Shown here in pieces: positions 49,766 to 59,325 of a stretch of 64,000 bases of DNA. A program made the translations under genes and the position numbers. Each line of letters starts with the position of its first letter. Position 1 is the stretch's first letter. Under the pieces are notes generated by a model that was not told where the DNA came from, searched no databases, and saw nothing but the letters and a program-made list of their open reading frames with translations. The DNA comes from Candidatus Desulfobacillus denitrificans (GTDB lineage Bacteria > Pseudomonadota > Gammaproteobacteria > Burkholderiales > Rhodocyclaceae): assembly GCA_017347485.1 (NCBI GenBank), contig AP021857.1, forward strand, positions 3,081,361-3,145,360, given 5' to 3'.

Positions 49766-50610
49766 CAGCGCAGCTTCTCGAGCAGGCCGTCGAGCTGGTC
49801 GAGGCTGGAGAAGCCGATGGCGATCTGGCCGGCGCCCTTGGCGCCCATCCTGATCTTCACCTGGGCGCCGAGCGCGTCGGCGAGTTCTTCCTCGAGGCGC
49901 GCGACGTCGCGGTCTTCCTTCTTCGCCGCGGCGGCCTTCTGCTTGGGCGGGTTGAGTTCATGCTGGACGAGGCGCTCGGCCTCGCGCACCGAGTAGCCCT
50001 TGGCGGAAATGCGGTGGGCAAGCTGGACCTGGCTGGCCTTGGCCAGCGGCAGCAGCGCGCGTGCGTGGCCCATGTCGATCTCGCCGGCCATGAGCAGATC
50101 CTGCACCGGCTTGGCAAGGTGCAGCAGGCGCAGCAGGTTGCTGGCGGCGGGACGCGAACGGCCGACCGAGTCGGCGGCCTGCTGGTGCGTCATGCCGAAT
50201 TCGTCGATGAGGCGCTGGATGCCCATCGCCTCTTCCAGCGGGTTGAGGTCCTCGCGCTGGATGTTCTCGATGAGCGACATGGCGAGCGCGGAGTCGTCGG
50301 GGATGTCGCGCACCAGCACCGGCACCTCGTGCAGGCCGGCCAGTTGGGAAGCGCGCCAGCGCCGCTCGCCGGCGATGATCTCGTAGCGGCCGCCGTCGAC
50401 CGGGCGCACCAGGATCGGCTGCATGACGCCCTGCGCCTTGATGGAAGCGGCCAGCTCGTTGAGCGAGTCCTGGTCCATGTGGGTGCGCGGCTGGTACTTG
50501 CCGGGCTGGAGGTAGTCGACGCGCAGGGTGTCCTGGCGCTGCGGCTCGCTGCTGTTGCCGGCCAGCAGGGCGTCGAGCCCGCGGCCGAGGCCTTTCGGTT
50601 TGGCTGCCAT
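49765..50610 (-). CDS. parB: Chromosome partitioning protein ParB
   Basis: 281 residues. CTPase and parS-binding protein. GLGRGLDALLAG at the start (ParA contact), the ParB/Srx motif GERRWRASQLAG near residue 85, a helix-turn-helix (GMTHQQAADSVGRSRPAASNLLRLL) and a C-terminal dimer domain. Normally cotranscribed with parA; here a 265-base MITE separates the two. Likely sites are at 54251-54282 and 60100-60117. A dispersed-repeat copy overlaps its stop codon. Confidence 0.95.
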   Translation of the reverse strand: MAAKPKGLGRGLDALLAGNSSEPQRQDTLRVDYLQPGKYQPRTHMDQDSLNELAASIKAQGVMQPILVRPVDGGRYEIIAGERRWRASQLAGLHEVPVLVRDIPDDSALAMSLIENIQREDLNPLEEAMGIQRLIDEFGMTHQQAADSVGRSRPAASNLLRLLHLAKPVQDLLMAGEIDMGHARALLPLAKASQVQLAHRISAKGYSVREAERLVQHELNPPKQKAAAAKKEDRDVARLEEELADALGAQVKIRMGAKGAGQIAIGFSSLDQLDGLLEKLR

Positions 50611-50627
50611 TTATTTTGTCTCCCTAG

Positions 50628-50892
50628 GGCGTGTTCTCATTCATTCTGTCGGTGCGAACGGGTCTTTCCGGGTGCAGGGCAAGGCGCGGCGGCGAAGACA
50701 GTAGTTATTCTACGGCGAGCCGCCGCAACGCGGCCATGCGCCCGGAAAGACCCGTTCCCTCCGGGTTGCGGCCAGAAGCGCCGGCTGCGTCGTTGCGCTC
50801 CTTGTCAAGGGAATGGCCATTGACGGCGTCGCGCGCCTAGCAGTCGACGCTTCTGGCCACAACGCATCCGACAGAATGAATGAGAACACGCC
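50628..50892. mobile_element. MITE inserted between parA and parB
   Basis: A perfect 29-base inverted repeat (50624-50652 and 50868-50896), beginning CTAGGGCGTGTTCTCATTCA, bounds a 265-base non-coding element; CTAG at both edges (50624-50627 and 50893-50896) fits a four-base target duplication. Inside are two hairpins: a perfect 17-base stem (50656-50672 with 50741-50757, GAACGGGTCTTTCCGGG) and a 16-base stem (50765-50780 with 50848-50863). No reading frame. The right CTAG supplies the parA stop. Confidence 0.8.
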
Positions 50893-51663
50893 CTAGAATG
50901 TCTTGACGCGTTCGATCATCTCGGCGGCGAAGGCGAGGTAGGCCTGCGCGCCCTTGGCGGCGCGGTCGAACACCACGCCGGGCATGCCGTAGCTGGGCGC
51001 TTCGGCCAGGCGCACGTTGCGCGGCACGATGGACTTGAAGACCTTGTCGCCGAAATGCTGCTCAAGCTGAGCACTGACCTGGTTGGACAGGGTGCTGCGC
51101 GTGTCGAACATGACGCGCAGCAGGCCGATGATCTTCAAATCCGGATTCAGGTTGGCGTGCACCTTCTTGATGGTGTTCACCAGGTCCGAGAGGCCTTCCA
51201 GCGCGTAGTACTCGCACTGCATCGGGATGATGACGCCGTTGGCGGCGCACAGGCCGTTCAGCGTCAGCATGCTGAGCGAGGGCGGGCAGTCGATGAGGAC
51301 GAAGTCGTAGTCCTTGTCGTGCAGCGCCAGCGCGTGCTTGAGGCGCGTCTCGCGGTTGTCGAGGTCGACCATCTCGACTTCGGCGCCGGCGAGGTCGCGG
51401 TTGGCCGGCAGGGTGTCGTACTTGCCGGTCTCGGAAACCTGGCGCGCTTCGGCCAGCGAAGAAAGCCCGAGCAGCACCTGGTAGACCGAATTCTTCAGCG
51501 TGCGCTTGTCGACGCCGCTGCCCATGGTGGCGTTGCCCTGCGGGTCGAGGTCGACCAGCAGCACGCGCTGGCCCTGGGCGGCGAGCGCCGCGGCGAGGTT
51601 CACCGTGGTGGTGGTCTTGCCGACCCCGCCCTTCTGGTTGGCGACTGCAAATATGTAGGACAT
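50893..51663 (-). CDS. parA: Chromosome partitioning ATPase ParA (Soj)
   Basis: 256 residues. Deviant Walker A KGGVGKTTTTVNLAAAL near residue 10 and DLDPQGNATMGSG. Works with ParB to segregate origins. The stop TAG at 50895-50893 is made by the CTAG at the MITE edge, so the C-terminal residues KTF may have been altered by the insertion. The gene follows rsmG after four bases. Confidence 0.95.
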   Translation of the reverse strand: MSYIFAVANQKGGVGKTTTTVNLAAALAAQGQRVLLVDLDPQGNATMGSGVDKRTLKNSVYQVLLGLSSLAEARQVSETGKYDTLPANRDLAGAEVEMVDLDNRETRLKHALALHDKDYDFVLIDCPPSLSMLTLNGLCAANGVIIPMQCEYYALEGLSDLVNTIKKVHANLNPDLKIIGLLRVMFDTRSTLSNQVSAQLEQHFGDKVFKSIVPRNVRLAEAPSYGMPGVVFDRAAKGAQAYLAFAAEMIERVKTF

Positions 51664-51667
51664 TTTT

Positions 51668-52297
51668 TTATGGCTCCCTTATCACGCGCACCAGGTGGCG
51701 CGCGCCCTCCACGCCCGGCACCTGCAATGGCGTCACCTCCGCCACGCGCCAGCCGGCCGGCAACTGGGCGATTTCCTCGTAGGGGTGCACCCCCTTCATG
51801 GCCAGCAGCGCGCCGCCTTCGGCGAGCAGATGGCCGGACAGCCTGACAAACTCGGCGAGATCGGAAAATGCGCGCGAGATGACCACGTCGCATTTCTCCG
51901 CCGGCTGCCAGGCCTCGACACGCTCGCAGTGCACCGAGACGTTGGACAGATCCAGCTCGATCTTCGCCTGCTGCTGGAAAGCGGATTTCTTCTGGTTGCT
52001 CTCCACCAGTGCCACCTGCAGGTCCGGCCGCGCGATGGCGAGCGGGATGCCCGGCAGGCCGCCGCCGCTGCCGATGTCGGCCAGCCGCTTCGCCGCGCCC
52101 AGCTGCGGCAGCACCGCCAGCGAATCCAGCAGGTGGTGGCTGATCACCTGTTCCTCGTCGCGCAGCGCGGTGAGGTTGTATACCTTGTTCCACTTGCCGA
52201 GCAGCGCGGCGAAGGCGAGCAGCTTTTCCTGCGCGGCGGGCGGCAAATCCAGGCCCAGCGCAGCCAGTCCGCGCGACAGTTGCTCTGCCCTGCTCAT
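51668..52297 (-). CDS. rsmG: 16S rRNA G527 N7-methyltransferase
   Basis: 209 residues. SAM-dependent methyltransferase modifying the 530 loop region of 16S r[30 protein letters not shown], in parts, and [18 protein letters not shown] are the RsmG signatures. Overlaps mnmG by four bases; part of the mnmG-rsmG-parA-parB cluster. Confidence 0.95.
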   Translation of the reverse strand: MSRAEQLSRGLAALGLDLPPAAQEKLLAFAALLGKWNKVYNLTALRDEEQVISHHLLDSLAVLPQLGAAKRLADIGSGGGLPGIPLAIARPDLQVALVESNQKKSAFQQQAKIELDLSNVSVHCERVEAWQPAEKCDVVISRAFSDLAEFVRLSGHLLAEGGALLAMKGVHPYEEIAQLPAGWRVAEVTPLQVPGVEGARHLVRVIREP

Positions 52298-54195
52298 GCG
52301 CGCCTGCGGGAATCCCGCACCGGCGAGCCGCGCCGCTTCAGGTGCACCAGCAGCAGCGAGATGGCGGCCGGTGTGATGCCCTGGATGCGCGAGGCCTGGC
52401 CGAGGGTTTCCGGCTTGTGCTGGTTGAGCTTCTGCTGCACTTCGATCGAGAGGCCGCGCACCGTGCGGTAGTCGAGGTCGTCGGGCAGCGGCGTGTCTTC
52501 CTGCTCGCGGCTCTTGGCGATTTCCTCGGCCTGACGGTCGATGTAGCCCTGGTACTTGGCCTGGATTTCGAGCTGCTCGACAGCCTGCGCATCGAATATG
52601 GGTTCGCCGGCGCCAGGCAGGGTCATCAGGCTGGCGTAGTTAACGTCGGGCCGGCGCAACAACTCGGCCAGGCTGTATTCGTGCTCGAGCGGCTTGCCAA
52701 GAACGCGCTCGGCATTGGCGGCGTCCACGATCTTCGGATTCACCCAGGTCGTCTTCAGTCGCTCCTGCTCGCGGGCGATGGCGTCGCGCTTGCGGCTGAA
52801 GGCGTCCCAGCGCGCGTCGTCGACGATGCCGAGGCGGCGGCCGGCCTCGGTCAGGCGCAGGTCGGCGTTGTCCTCGCGCAGGCTGAGGCGGTATTCGGCA
52901 CGGCTGGTGAACATGCGGTAGGGCTCGGAGACGCCGCGGGTGATGAGGTCGTCGGCCAGCACGCCGAGATAGGCCTCGTCGCGACGCGGACACCAGGCGG
53001 CCTCGCCCTTGGCCAACAAGGCCGCATTCACGCCGGCGAGCAGGCCCTGCGCGGCGGCCTCTTCGTAGCCGGTAGTGCCGTTGATCTGGCCGGCGAAGAA
53101 GAGGCCCCGGATGGCCTTTGTCTGCAGAGAAGAATGCAGGCCGCGCGGGTCGAAGTAGTCGTATTCGATGGCGTAGCCGGGCCGCACGATGTGGGCGTTT
53201 TCCAAACCGGGGATGGAATGCACCAGGGCCAGCTGCACGTCGAAGGGCAGGCTGGTGGAGATGCCATTCGGGTAGATCTCGTGCGTCGTCAGGCCTTCCG
53301 GCTCGAGGAATATCTGGTGGCTCGTCTTGTCGGCGAAGCGGTGGATCTTGTCCTCGATGGAGGGGCAGTAGCGCGGGCCGACACCCTCGATGACGCCGGT
53401 GAACATCGGCGAACGGTCGAGGCCGCCGCGGATGATGTCGTGCGTGCGCTGGGTAGTATGGGTGATCCAGCAGGGCAGTTGCTGCGGATGCTGCGCAGCT
53501 TTGCCGAGGTAAGAGAACACCGGCGCCGGGTCGTCGCCCGGCTGCACGGTCATCACCGAGAAATCGATGCTGCGGCCGTCGAGGCGCGGCGGCGTGCCGG
53601 TCTTCAGGCGGCCGGCGGGCAGCTTCAGCTCGCGCAGACGTGCGGCCAAGCTGACGGCGGGGGGATCGCCCATGCGGCCGGCCGGGTAGTGGTCGAGGCC
53701 GACATGGATCAGGCCGGCGAGGAAGGTGCCTGCGGTCAGCACCACGGTTTCGGCTTCGAAGCGCAGGCCGAGCTGGGTGACGGCGCCGGTGACGCGGTCG
53801 CCGGACACGGTGAGGTCGTCGACGGCGGCCTGGAACAGCGTCAGGTTGGGCTGGTTCTCGAGCCGGCGGCGGATCGCCGCCTTGTACAGCATGCGATCGG
53901 CCTGGGCACGCGTGGCGCGCACCGCCGGGCCCTTGCTGGAATTGAGGATGCGGAACTGGATGCCGGCCTCGTCGGTGGCCGCCGCCATGGCGCCGCCGAG
54001 GGCATCGACTTCCTTGACCAGATGCCCCTTGCCGATGCCGCCGATGGAGGGGTTGCAGGACATCGCCCCCAGCGTCTCGATGTTGTGCGTCAGCAGCAGC
54101 GTGCGGCAGCCGGCGCGCGCCGCGGCGAGCGCCGCCTCGGTGCCGGCATGGCCGCCGCCGATAATGATGACGTCATAGCGCGTGAGGAACAGCAT
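52294..54195 (-). CDS. mnmG: tRNA U34 carboxymethylaminomethyl synthase subunit
   Basis: 633 residues. FAD enzyme forming cmnm5U34 with MnmE. N-terminal [20 protein letters not shown], then [22 protein letters not shown], and a C-terminal domain ending near [11 protein letters not shown]. Full length. A parS-like palindrome lies 55 bases upstream of its start. Confidence 0.96.
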   Translation of the reverse strand: MLFLTRYDVIIIGGGHAGTEAALAAARAGCRTLLLTHNIETLGAMSCNPSIGGIGKGHLVKEVDALGGAMAAATDEAGIQFRILNSSKGPAVRATRAQADRMLYKAAIRRRLENQPNLTLFQAAVDDLTVSGDRVTGAVTQLGLRFEAETVVLTAGTFLAGLIHVGLDHYPAGRMGDPPAVSLAARLRELKLPAGRLKTGTPPRLDGRSIDFSVMTVQPGDDPAPVFSYLGKAAQHPQQLPCWITHTTQRTHDIIRGGLDRSPMFTGVIEGVGPRYCPSIEDKIHRFADKTSHQIFLEPEGLTTHEIYPNGISTSLPFDVQLALVHSIPGLENAHIVRPGYAIEYDYFDPRGLHSSLQTKAIRGLFFAGQINGTTGYEEAAAQGLLAGVNAALLAKGEAAWCPRRDEAYLGVLADDLITRGVSEPYRMFTSRAEYRLSLREDNADLRLTEAGRRLGIVDDARWDAFSRKRDAIAREQERLKTTWVNPKIVDAANAERVLGKPLEHEYSLAELLRRPDVNYASLMTLPGAGEPIFDAQAVEQLEIQAKYQGYIDRQAEEIAKSREQEDTPLPDDLDYRTVRGLSIEVQQKLNQHKPETLGQASRIQGITPAAISLLLVHLKRRGSPVRDSRRRA

Positions 54196-54250
54196 GGCTC
54201 GGTGATCGCTTCAGAGAGGCGCCATGATACGCGAGGACAAGACAAAAAAA

Positions 54251-54282
54251 CAGGGAAATGTTTCACGTGAAACATTTCCCTG
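54251..54282. promoter_or_regulatory. parS site, also a likely terminator for the liv operon
   Basis: Perfect 32-base palindrome with the parS core TGTTTCACGTGAAACA at its centre. On the minus strand it is followed at once by seven T residues, so a transcript coming from livF would meet a 16-base-pair stem and a U-tract. Confidence 0.85.
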
Positions 54283-54305
54283 CTTAATCCTTACCTTACA
54301 GGTGC

Positions 54306-55040
54306 TTACTGCTTCTTGCCACCCAATCCGAGGTAGGTTTCGACGACGCGCGGGTCGTCCGCCAGGGCGCGGCTCTCGCCCTCGAGGGCAATGCTGCCGG
54401 TTTCCAGCACATAGCCGTAATCGGCGATCTGCAGCGCGGCGCGGGCGTTCTGCTCGACCAGCAGGATGGCGACACCGGTCTGCTTCAGGTCGGCGATGAT
54501 GTGAAAGATCTCGCGCACGATGAGCGGGGCGAGGCCGAGGCTGGGCTCGTCGAGCATGAGCAGCTTCGGCTTGGCCATCAGGGCGCGGCCCACGGCCAGC
54601 ATCTGCCGCTCGCCGCCGGAGAGCGTGCCGGCGAGCTGCATGCGGCGCTCCTTCAGGCGCGGAAAGGTGCCGAAGACCTGGTCCATGGTCTTGCCCTCGT
54701 CGCGGTCGCCATGACGATAGCGCTGGAAGGCGCCAAGCAGCAGGTTGTCCTCCACGCTCATCTCGCCGAACAGCTCGCGCTTCTCCGGCACCAGCGTCAT
54801 GCCCATCGTGACGAGGTGCTCGACCTCGATGTCGCGCTGCACTTCGCCCCGGAACTGAATTTCACCCTTCGAGGGCAACAAACCCATGATGGCGGAAAGC
54901 ATGGTGGTCTTGCCGGCGCCGTTGGGGCCGATCACCGTGACGATCTTGCCCGACTCGACCCTGAGGTTGATGTGGTGCAGGGCCTCCACCTTGCCGTAGG
55001 AGACGCAGAGATCGTTGACCTCGAGAATGGGGGCGGCCAT
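54306..55040 (-). CDS. livF: Branched-chain amino-acid ABC transporter ATPase
   Basis: 244 residues. ABC ATPase with Walker A GPNGAGKTTM, signature LSGGERQMLAVGRALM and Walker B LLMLDEPSLGLAP. Energises uptake with LivG. Start ATG 55040 overlaps the upstream stop. Last gene of the operon, 24 bases before the parS/terminator palindrome. Confidence 0.92.
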   Translation of the reverse strand: MAAPILEVNDLCVSYGKVEALHHINLRVESGKIVTVIGPNGAGKTTMLSAIMGLLPSKGEIQFRGEVQRDIEVEHLVTMGMTLVPEKRELFGEMSVEDNLLLGAFQRYRHGDRDEGKTMDQVFGTFPRLKERRMQLAGTLSGGERQMLAVGRALMAKPKLLMLDEPSLGLAPLIVREIFHIIADLKQTGVAILLVEQNARAALQIADYGYVLETGSIALEGESRALADDPRVVETYLGLGGKKQ

Positions 55041-56800
55041 CACTCCACCCCCCCGAGATAGGCTTCCAGCACCACCGGATCCTTCTGCACTTCCTCGGGC
55101 AGGCCCTCGGAAATCTTCTCGCCGAACTCCATGACGACGACGCGGTCGGCCAGGCCCATGACGAAATCCATGTCGTGCTCCACCAGCAGGATGCCCATGC
55201 CTTCCCCGCGCAGCTTGCGCAGCAGTTCGGCCAGCGCCTGCTTCTCCAGATAGCGCAGGCCCGCCGCCGGCTCGTCGAGCAGCAGCAGGCAAGGATCGGC
55301 GCATAGCGCCCGGGCGATCTCCAGCACGCGCTGCTGCCCGAGCGGCAGGCTGCCGGCCTCGTCGAAAAGATGCTCTCCCAGACCGACGCGCTCGAGCTGA
55401 CGTTTGGCCTCAGCCAGCAGGCGCGCCTCCTCGGCGCGCTCGAGGCGCAGGGAGGCCGACAGCACGCCCTTCGATCCGCGCAGATGGGCGCCGATGGCGA
55501 CGTTCTCCAGCACACTCATGGTCGGCAGCAGGCGCACGTGCTGAAAGGTGCGGCCCATGCCGCGCCGCGCAATTTCGCGAGACTCAAGGTGATCGATGCG
55601 CTCACCGATAAAACGCACTTCGCCCGATGTGACCGGATCGACGCCGGAAATGCAGTTGAACATGGTGCTCTTGCCGGCGCCGTTAGGGCCGATCAGGGCC
55701 ATCACCTCGCCGGCCTTCACCGTCAGGCTCATGTTGTTGTTGGCGACCAGGCCGCCAAACCGCTTGCAGGCATCCTTGACTTCCAGGAGCACCGTACCGA
55801 GAGCCGGCATCTCGCGATGCGGCAGCGGCTCGGCTTCGGCAACCACCCGCTGGGCTGCCTTGATCGGGATGAGACGCACCACCCAGGGCCAGATGCCGTC
55901 ACGCGCCCGCTGCAGGACCAGAACCAGCAGGATGCCGAAGAAGATCGCCTCGAAGTTGCCGCTCTGCCCCAGAAGTTTCGGCAAAAGATCCTGCAGCCAT
56001 TGCTTGAGGATGGTAATCACGCCGGCGCCGACCAACGCGCCCCAGACGTGCGCCGCGCCGCCGACCACCGCCATGAAGAGATATTCGATGCCGATGTGCA
56101 GACCGAACGGCGTCGGGTTCACAAAGCGCTGCAAATGAGCGTACAGCCAGCCGGAAACGCAGGCGAACAGCGCGGCGATCAGAAAAATGACGATCTTGGT
56201 GCGGGCGGTGTTGACGCCCATGCTCTCCGCCATCAGGCCACCACCCTTGAGTGCACGGATGGCCCGCCCCTCCCGCGAATCGAGCAGATTCTGAGTCGCC
56301 AGCACGGCACCGAGCAGCACCAGCCAGATCAGGTAATAGAACTCGCGCCCGGTATGCAGTTCAAAGCCGAACAGCCCGAGAACCGGAATGCCGGTGAGAC
56401 CGGTGTGGCCGCCGAGGAATTCGAGATTGCCGAAGAGGAAATACAGGCTGAGGCCCCAGGCGATGGTGCCCAGCGGCAGGTAATGGCCGGAGAGCCGCAG
56501 CGTGAGAAAGCCGAGTATCAGCGCCACCGCCGCCGTTACAGTCAGGCCGATCAGCAAAGTCAGCCACGGCGACACGGCGTGGGCCGTGGTCAGATAAGCC
56601 GTGGTATAGGCACCGAGGCCGACGAAGGCCGCCTGGCCGAAGGAAGTCAGGCCGCCCACCCCCGTCAGCAGCACGAGGCCGATGGCGACAATGGCATACA
56701 GGCCAATGTAGTTGAGCAGCGTGATGTAGAACTCCGGCAGCACGGACGGGCCGATCGCGAGCAACGCCAAAAACACCAGCAGGGGGAGGCGTTGCTTCAT
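55040..56800 (-). CDS. LivM permease fused to LivG ATPase
   Basis: 586 residues from ATG 56800. The N-terminal half (1 to about 320) is a LivM permease with many membrane helices and the LGSxxxY-like cytoplasmic loop ending in RALKGGGLMAESMGVN. After a short linker the C-terminal half (about 340 to 586) is a LivG ATPase with Walker A GPNGAGKSTMFNCISG, signature LPLGQQRVLEIARAL and LLLLDEPAAGL. It overlaps livH by four bases. A dispersed-repeat copy lies within the permease part. The substrate is inferred from the family. Confidence 0.88.
   Translation of the reverse strand: MKQRLPLLVFLALLAIGPSVLPEFYITLLNYIGLYAIVAIGLVLLTGVGGLTSFGQAAFVGLGAYTTAYLTTAHAVSPWLTLLIGLTVTAAVALILGFLTLRLSGHYLPLGTIAWGLSLYFLFGNLEFLGGHTGLTGIPVLGLFGFELHTGREFYYLIWLVLLGAVLATQNLLDSREGRAIRALKGGGLMAESMGVNTARTKIVIFLIAALFACVSGWLYAHLQRFVNPTPFGLHIGIEYLFMAVVGGAAHVWGALVGAGVITILKQWLQDLLPKLLGQSGNFEAIFFGILLVLVLQRARDGIWPWVVRLIPIKAAQRVVAEAEPLPHREMPALGTVLLEVKDACKRFGGLVANNNMSLTVKAGEVMALIGPNGAGKSTMFNCISGVDPVTSGEVRFIGERIDHLESREIARRGMGRTFQHVRLLPTMSVLENVAIGAHLRGSKGVLSASLRLERAEEARLLAEAKRQLERVGLGEHLFDEAGSLPLGQQRVLEIARALCADPCLLLLDEPAAGLRYLEKQALAELLRKLRGEGMGILLVEHDMDFVMGLADRVVVMEFGEKISEGLPEEVQKDPVVLEAYLGGVE
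56556..56579 (+). repeat. Dispersed 24-base repeat, copy 18
   Basis: AAAGTCAGCC then ACGGCGACACGGCG, in the permease half of the LivM-LivG gene. Confidence 0.65.
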
Positions 56801-57834
56801 TCCTCTTCCTCCACGTGGTGCGAAGTCAGCGAGCGCCATACCAGGACCGGGATGATCAGGGTGAACACGATGACTTCCTTGAAGGCGCTGGCCCAGAAGG
56901 AAGAGAAGGATTCGAGCAGGCCAACCAGGATGGCGCCGGCGGCGGCCAGCGGGTAGCTCACCAGGCCGGCGATGATGGCGGCAACGAAGCCCTTCAGGCC
57001 GACGAGGAAACCGGTGTCGTAGTACACCGTGGTGATCGGCGCGATCAGGATGCCGGAGAATGCACCGATGCCCGCCGCCAGCGTGAAGGACAGCTTGCCC
57101 GCCATGGTGGTGGAAATGCCCATCAGGCGCGCACCGACCCGATTGATGGCGGTGGCACGCAACGCCTTGCCGTACAGAGTGCGGCCGAAAAACTGGTAAA
57201 GGGCAATGATCAGCACGATGCTGGAGCCGATTACCCACAGCGTCTGGCCATTGACATTCAGCGTGCCCAGGGTGAATTGCGCCTCGCTGAAGGGCGTGGT
57301 GCGCGAGCCTTCGGCACCGAAGAAGAGGAGTCCCAGACCGACCATGGCCGTATGCACCGCCACCGAGACGATGAGCAGCACCAGCACGGAAGCTTCCGCC
57401 AGCGGCTGAAAGGCCAGGCGATAGATCATCGGACCCAGCGGCACGACGATCACCAGCGAAAGGGCAGCCTGAGCCACCAGCGGCAATTTCGCGGGCTCCA
57501 GACCCAGGACGAGGCCAGCCACGACCGCCGGATAGGCCAAATTCCACAGTACGATTCGCTTCATGCGCCCAAGCGCGCCGGCACGTACCGCGATCACCGT
57601 ATCGATGACCGCCACCAGTACGCCGGCACCCAGCAGGAACCAAAGCGTGCCTGGCGTCTTGCCGGCCTGGAAGGCGGCCAGGGTCAGTGCGCCGTAGGCG
57701 ACGAATTCACCCTGGGGAATGTAGATGACGCGGGTGACGGCGAATACCAGCACCAGGGCCAGCGCCAGCAGCGCATAGATGGCACCGTTGACAATGCCGT
57801 CCTGGCCGAGCAGCAATGCGATTTGCAAGTCCAT
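56797..57834 (-). CDS. livH: Branched-chain amino-acid ABC transporter permease
   Basis: 345 residues, about nine membrane helices. LivH-type inner-membrane permease: GAIYALLALALVLVFAVTRVIYIPQGEF near the start and NRVGARLMGISTTMAGKLSF in the cytoplasmic coupling loop. It overlaps the LivM-LivG fusion and is 156 bases from the binding-protein gene. Confidence 0.92.
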   Translation of the reverse strand: MDLQIALLLGQDGIVNGAIYALLALALVLVFAVTRVIYIPQGEFVAYGALTLAAFQAGKTPGTLWFLLGAGVLVAVIDTVIAVRAGALGRMKRIVLWNLAYPAVVAGLVLGLEPAKLPLVAQAALSLVIVVPLGPMIYRLAFQPLAEASVLVLLIVSVAVHTAMVGLGLLFFGAEGSRTTPFSEAQFTLGTLNVNGQTLWVIGSSIVLIIALYQFFGRTLYGKALRATAINRVGARLMGISTTMAGKLSFTLAAGIGAFSGILIAPITTVYYDTGFLVGLKGFVAAIIAGLVSYPLAAAGAILVGLLESFSSFWASAFKEVIVFTLIIPVLVWRSLTSHHVEEEE

Positions 57835-57990
57835 TGTTTCTTGTCATTTATAGCTGCAAAAAAAGGGCGCTGCGCGAACGGCGATTGTACGTCACCGCTC
57901 CCACATGCGCCCTCTCCCGATTCCACGTTTCCGGCGGCTTTTCCGCCGGCTGCCGCCCCATCGTGACGCGGCAGGATCAGCCGGCCCCGC

Positions 57991-59136
57991 TTACTTCTGC
58001 AGCACCCACTTGCCGCCTTCGATCTTGACCATCACGCGTGCGCGCTGGTCGAGGCCGAGGTGGTCGGTGGGTGACATGTTAAACACACCGTGCGCGCCAT
58101 AGACATCCTTGAGGCCTTCCAGCGCGTCGCGCAAGGCAGCGCGGAATTCCTTGGTGCCAGGCTTGGCTTTCTTCAGCGCAATCGGAGCAGCGTGCGCCAA
58201 CAGCAGGCCAGAATCCCAGCCATGCGCGCCGAAAGTGGATACGCTGCCGGGCCCATGGGCCTTCTCGTACTTGTTGATGTATTCCAGCGCGGACTTCTTC
58301 ACCGGATTGGAATCCGGCAATTGCGAAGCCACCAGCACCGGACCGGCCGGCAGGAAGGTGCCTTCGCAATCCTTGCCGCAGACGCGCAGGAAATCGTTGT
58401 TGGCGACGCCGTGCGTCTGGTACATCTTGCCCTTGTAGCCTTTTTCCTTGAGGGCCTTCTGCGGCAGCGCGGAAGGCGTGCCAGCACCGGCGACAAGCAC
58501 AGCGTCCGGATTGGCCGACATCATCTTCAGAACCTGGCCAGTGACCGAGGTGTCGGTGCGGGCGTAACGCTCGTTGGCCACCACCTTTATCTTGCGCGCC
58601 TCGGCGACCTTGCTGAACTGTTGCCACCAGCCCTCGCCGTAGGCATCGTTGAAGCCAATGAAGGCCACCGTCTTGATCCCATTATTGCTCATATGCTCGG
58701 TGATGGCGGTAGCCATCTGCACGTCGTTTTGTGGGGTCTTGAAAATCCAGCGTTTCTTGGCATCTACCGGCTCGACAATCGCGGCACTGGCAGCCATGGA
58801 GATCATCGGCGTTTCGGCTTCTGCCGCGGGATCAATCATCGCCAGGGAAACCGGCGTCGTGCTCGAGCCGAGGATAATGTCGACTTTGTCTTCACTGGTC
58901 AGCTTGCGCACGTTCTTGACGCCCGTCGTGGTATCCGAGCCGTCATCGAGAACGATGTAGTTGACCTTCTGGCCACCGATGTTGGTCGGCATCAGCGCGA
59001 CGGTGTTTTTTTCGGGAATGCCCAGCGAAGCGGCCGGGCCGGTCGCCGAAACCGTAACGCCAACAGTGATGTCGGCATAAGCTAACGTGACCGCGCCTGC
59101 AGACAGCAGCGCAACAACAAGGGATTTCCTCTTCAT
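57991..59136 (-). CDS. livK: Branched-chain amino-acid ABC transporter binding protein
   Basis: 381 residues. Signal peptide MKRKSLVVALLSAGAVTLAYA, then a LivJ/LivK-type periplasmic binding protein (ITVGVTVSATGPAASLG, KVNYIVLDDGSDTTTGV, NNGIKTVAFIGFNDAYGEGW). The ligand may be leucine-like or another amide. First gene of the operon with a good promoter at 59195-59222. The gap to livH (57835-57990) holds no gene. Confidence 0.85.
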   Translation of the reverse strand: MKRKSLVVALLSAGAVTLAYADITVGVTVSATGPAASLGIPEKNTVALMPTNIGGQKVNYIVLDDGSDTTTGVKNVRKLTSEDKVDIILGSSTTPVSLAMIDPAAEAETPMISMAASAAIVEPVDAKKRWIFKTPQNDVQMATAITEHMSNNGIKTVAFIGFNDAYGEGWWQQFSKVAEARKIKVVANERYARTDTSVTGQVLKMMSANPDAVLVAGAGTPSALPQKALKEKGYKGKMYQTHGVANNDFLRVCGKDCEGTFLPAGPVLVASQLPDSNPVKKSALEYINKYEKAHGPGSVSTFGAHGWDSGLLLAHAAPIALKKAKPGTKEFRAALRDALEGLKDVYGAHGVFNMSPTDHLGLDQRARVMVKIEGGKWVLQK

Positions 59137-59194
59137 TGACTCCTCCTCAAAAAATACGGTGAGTGGCGCTTTCTTGAATTAGCACCTTACCGCA

Positions 59195-59222
59195 ATCATA
59201 CAAGCTATGTTTCGGTTATCAA
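59195..59222 (-). promoter_or_regulatory. Promoter of the liv operon
   Basis: On the minus strand TTGATA (59222-59217), 16 bases, TATGAT (59200-59195), about 60 bases ahead of the binding-protein start. Confidence 0.55.
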
Positions 59223-59325
59223 AATATCTCAGCGCGGTGCACAGGCATTTTGTTTACTGTTCAAATAATTGGCACGCTCAACCTATGATACAAGAAAGTT
59301 TGTATACATGTCCATTGCTGAATCA

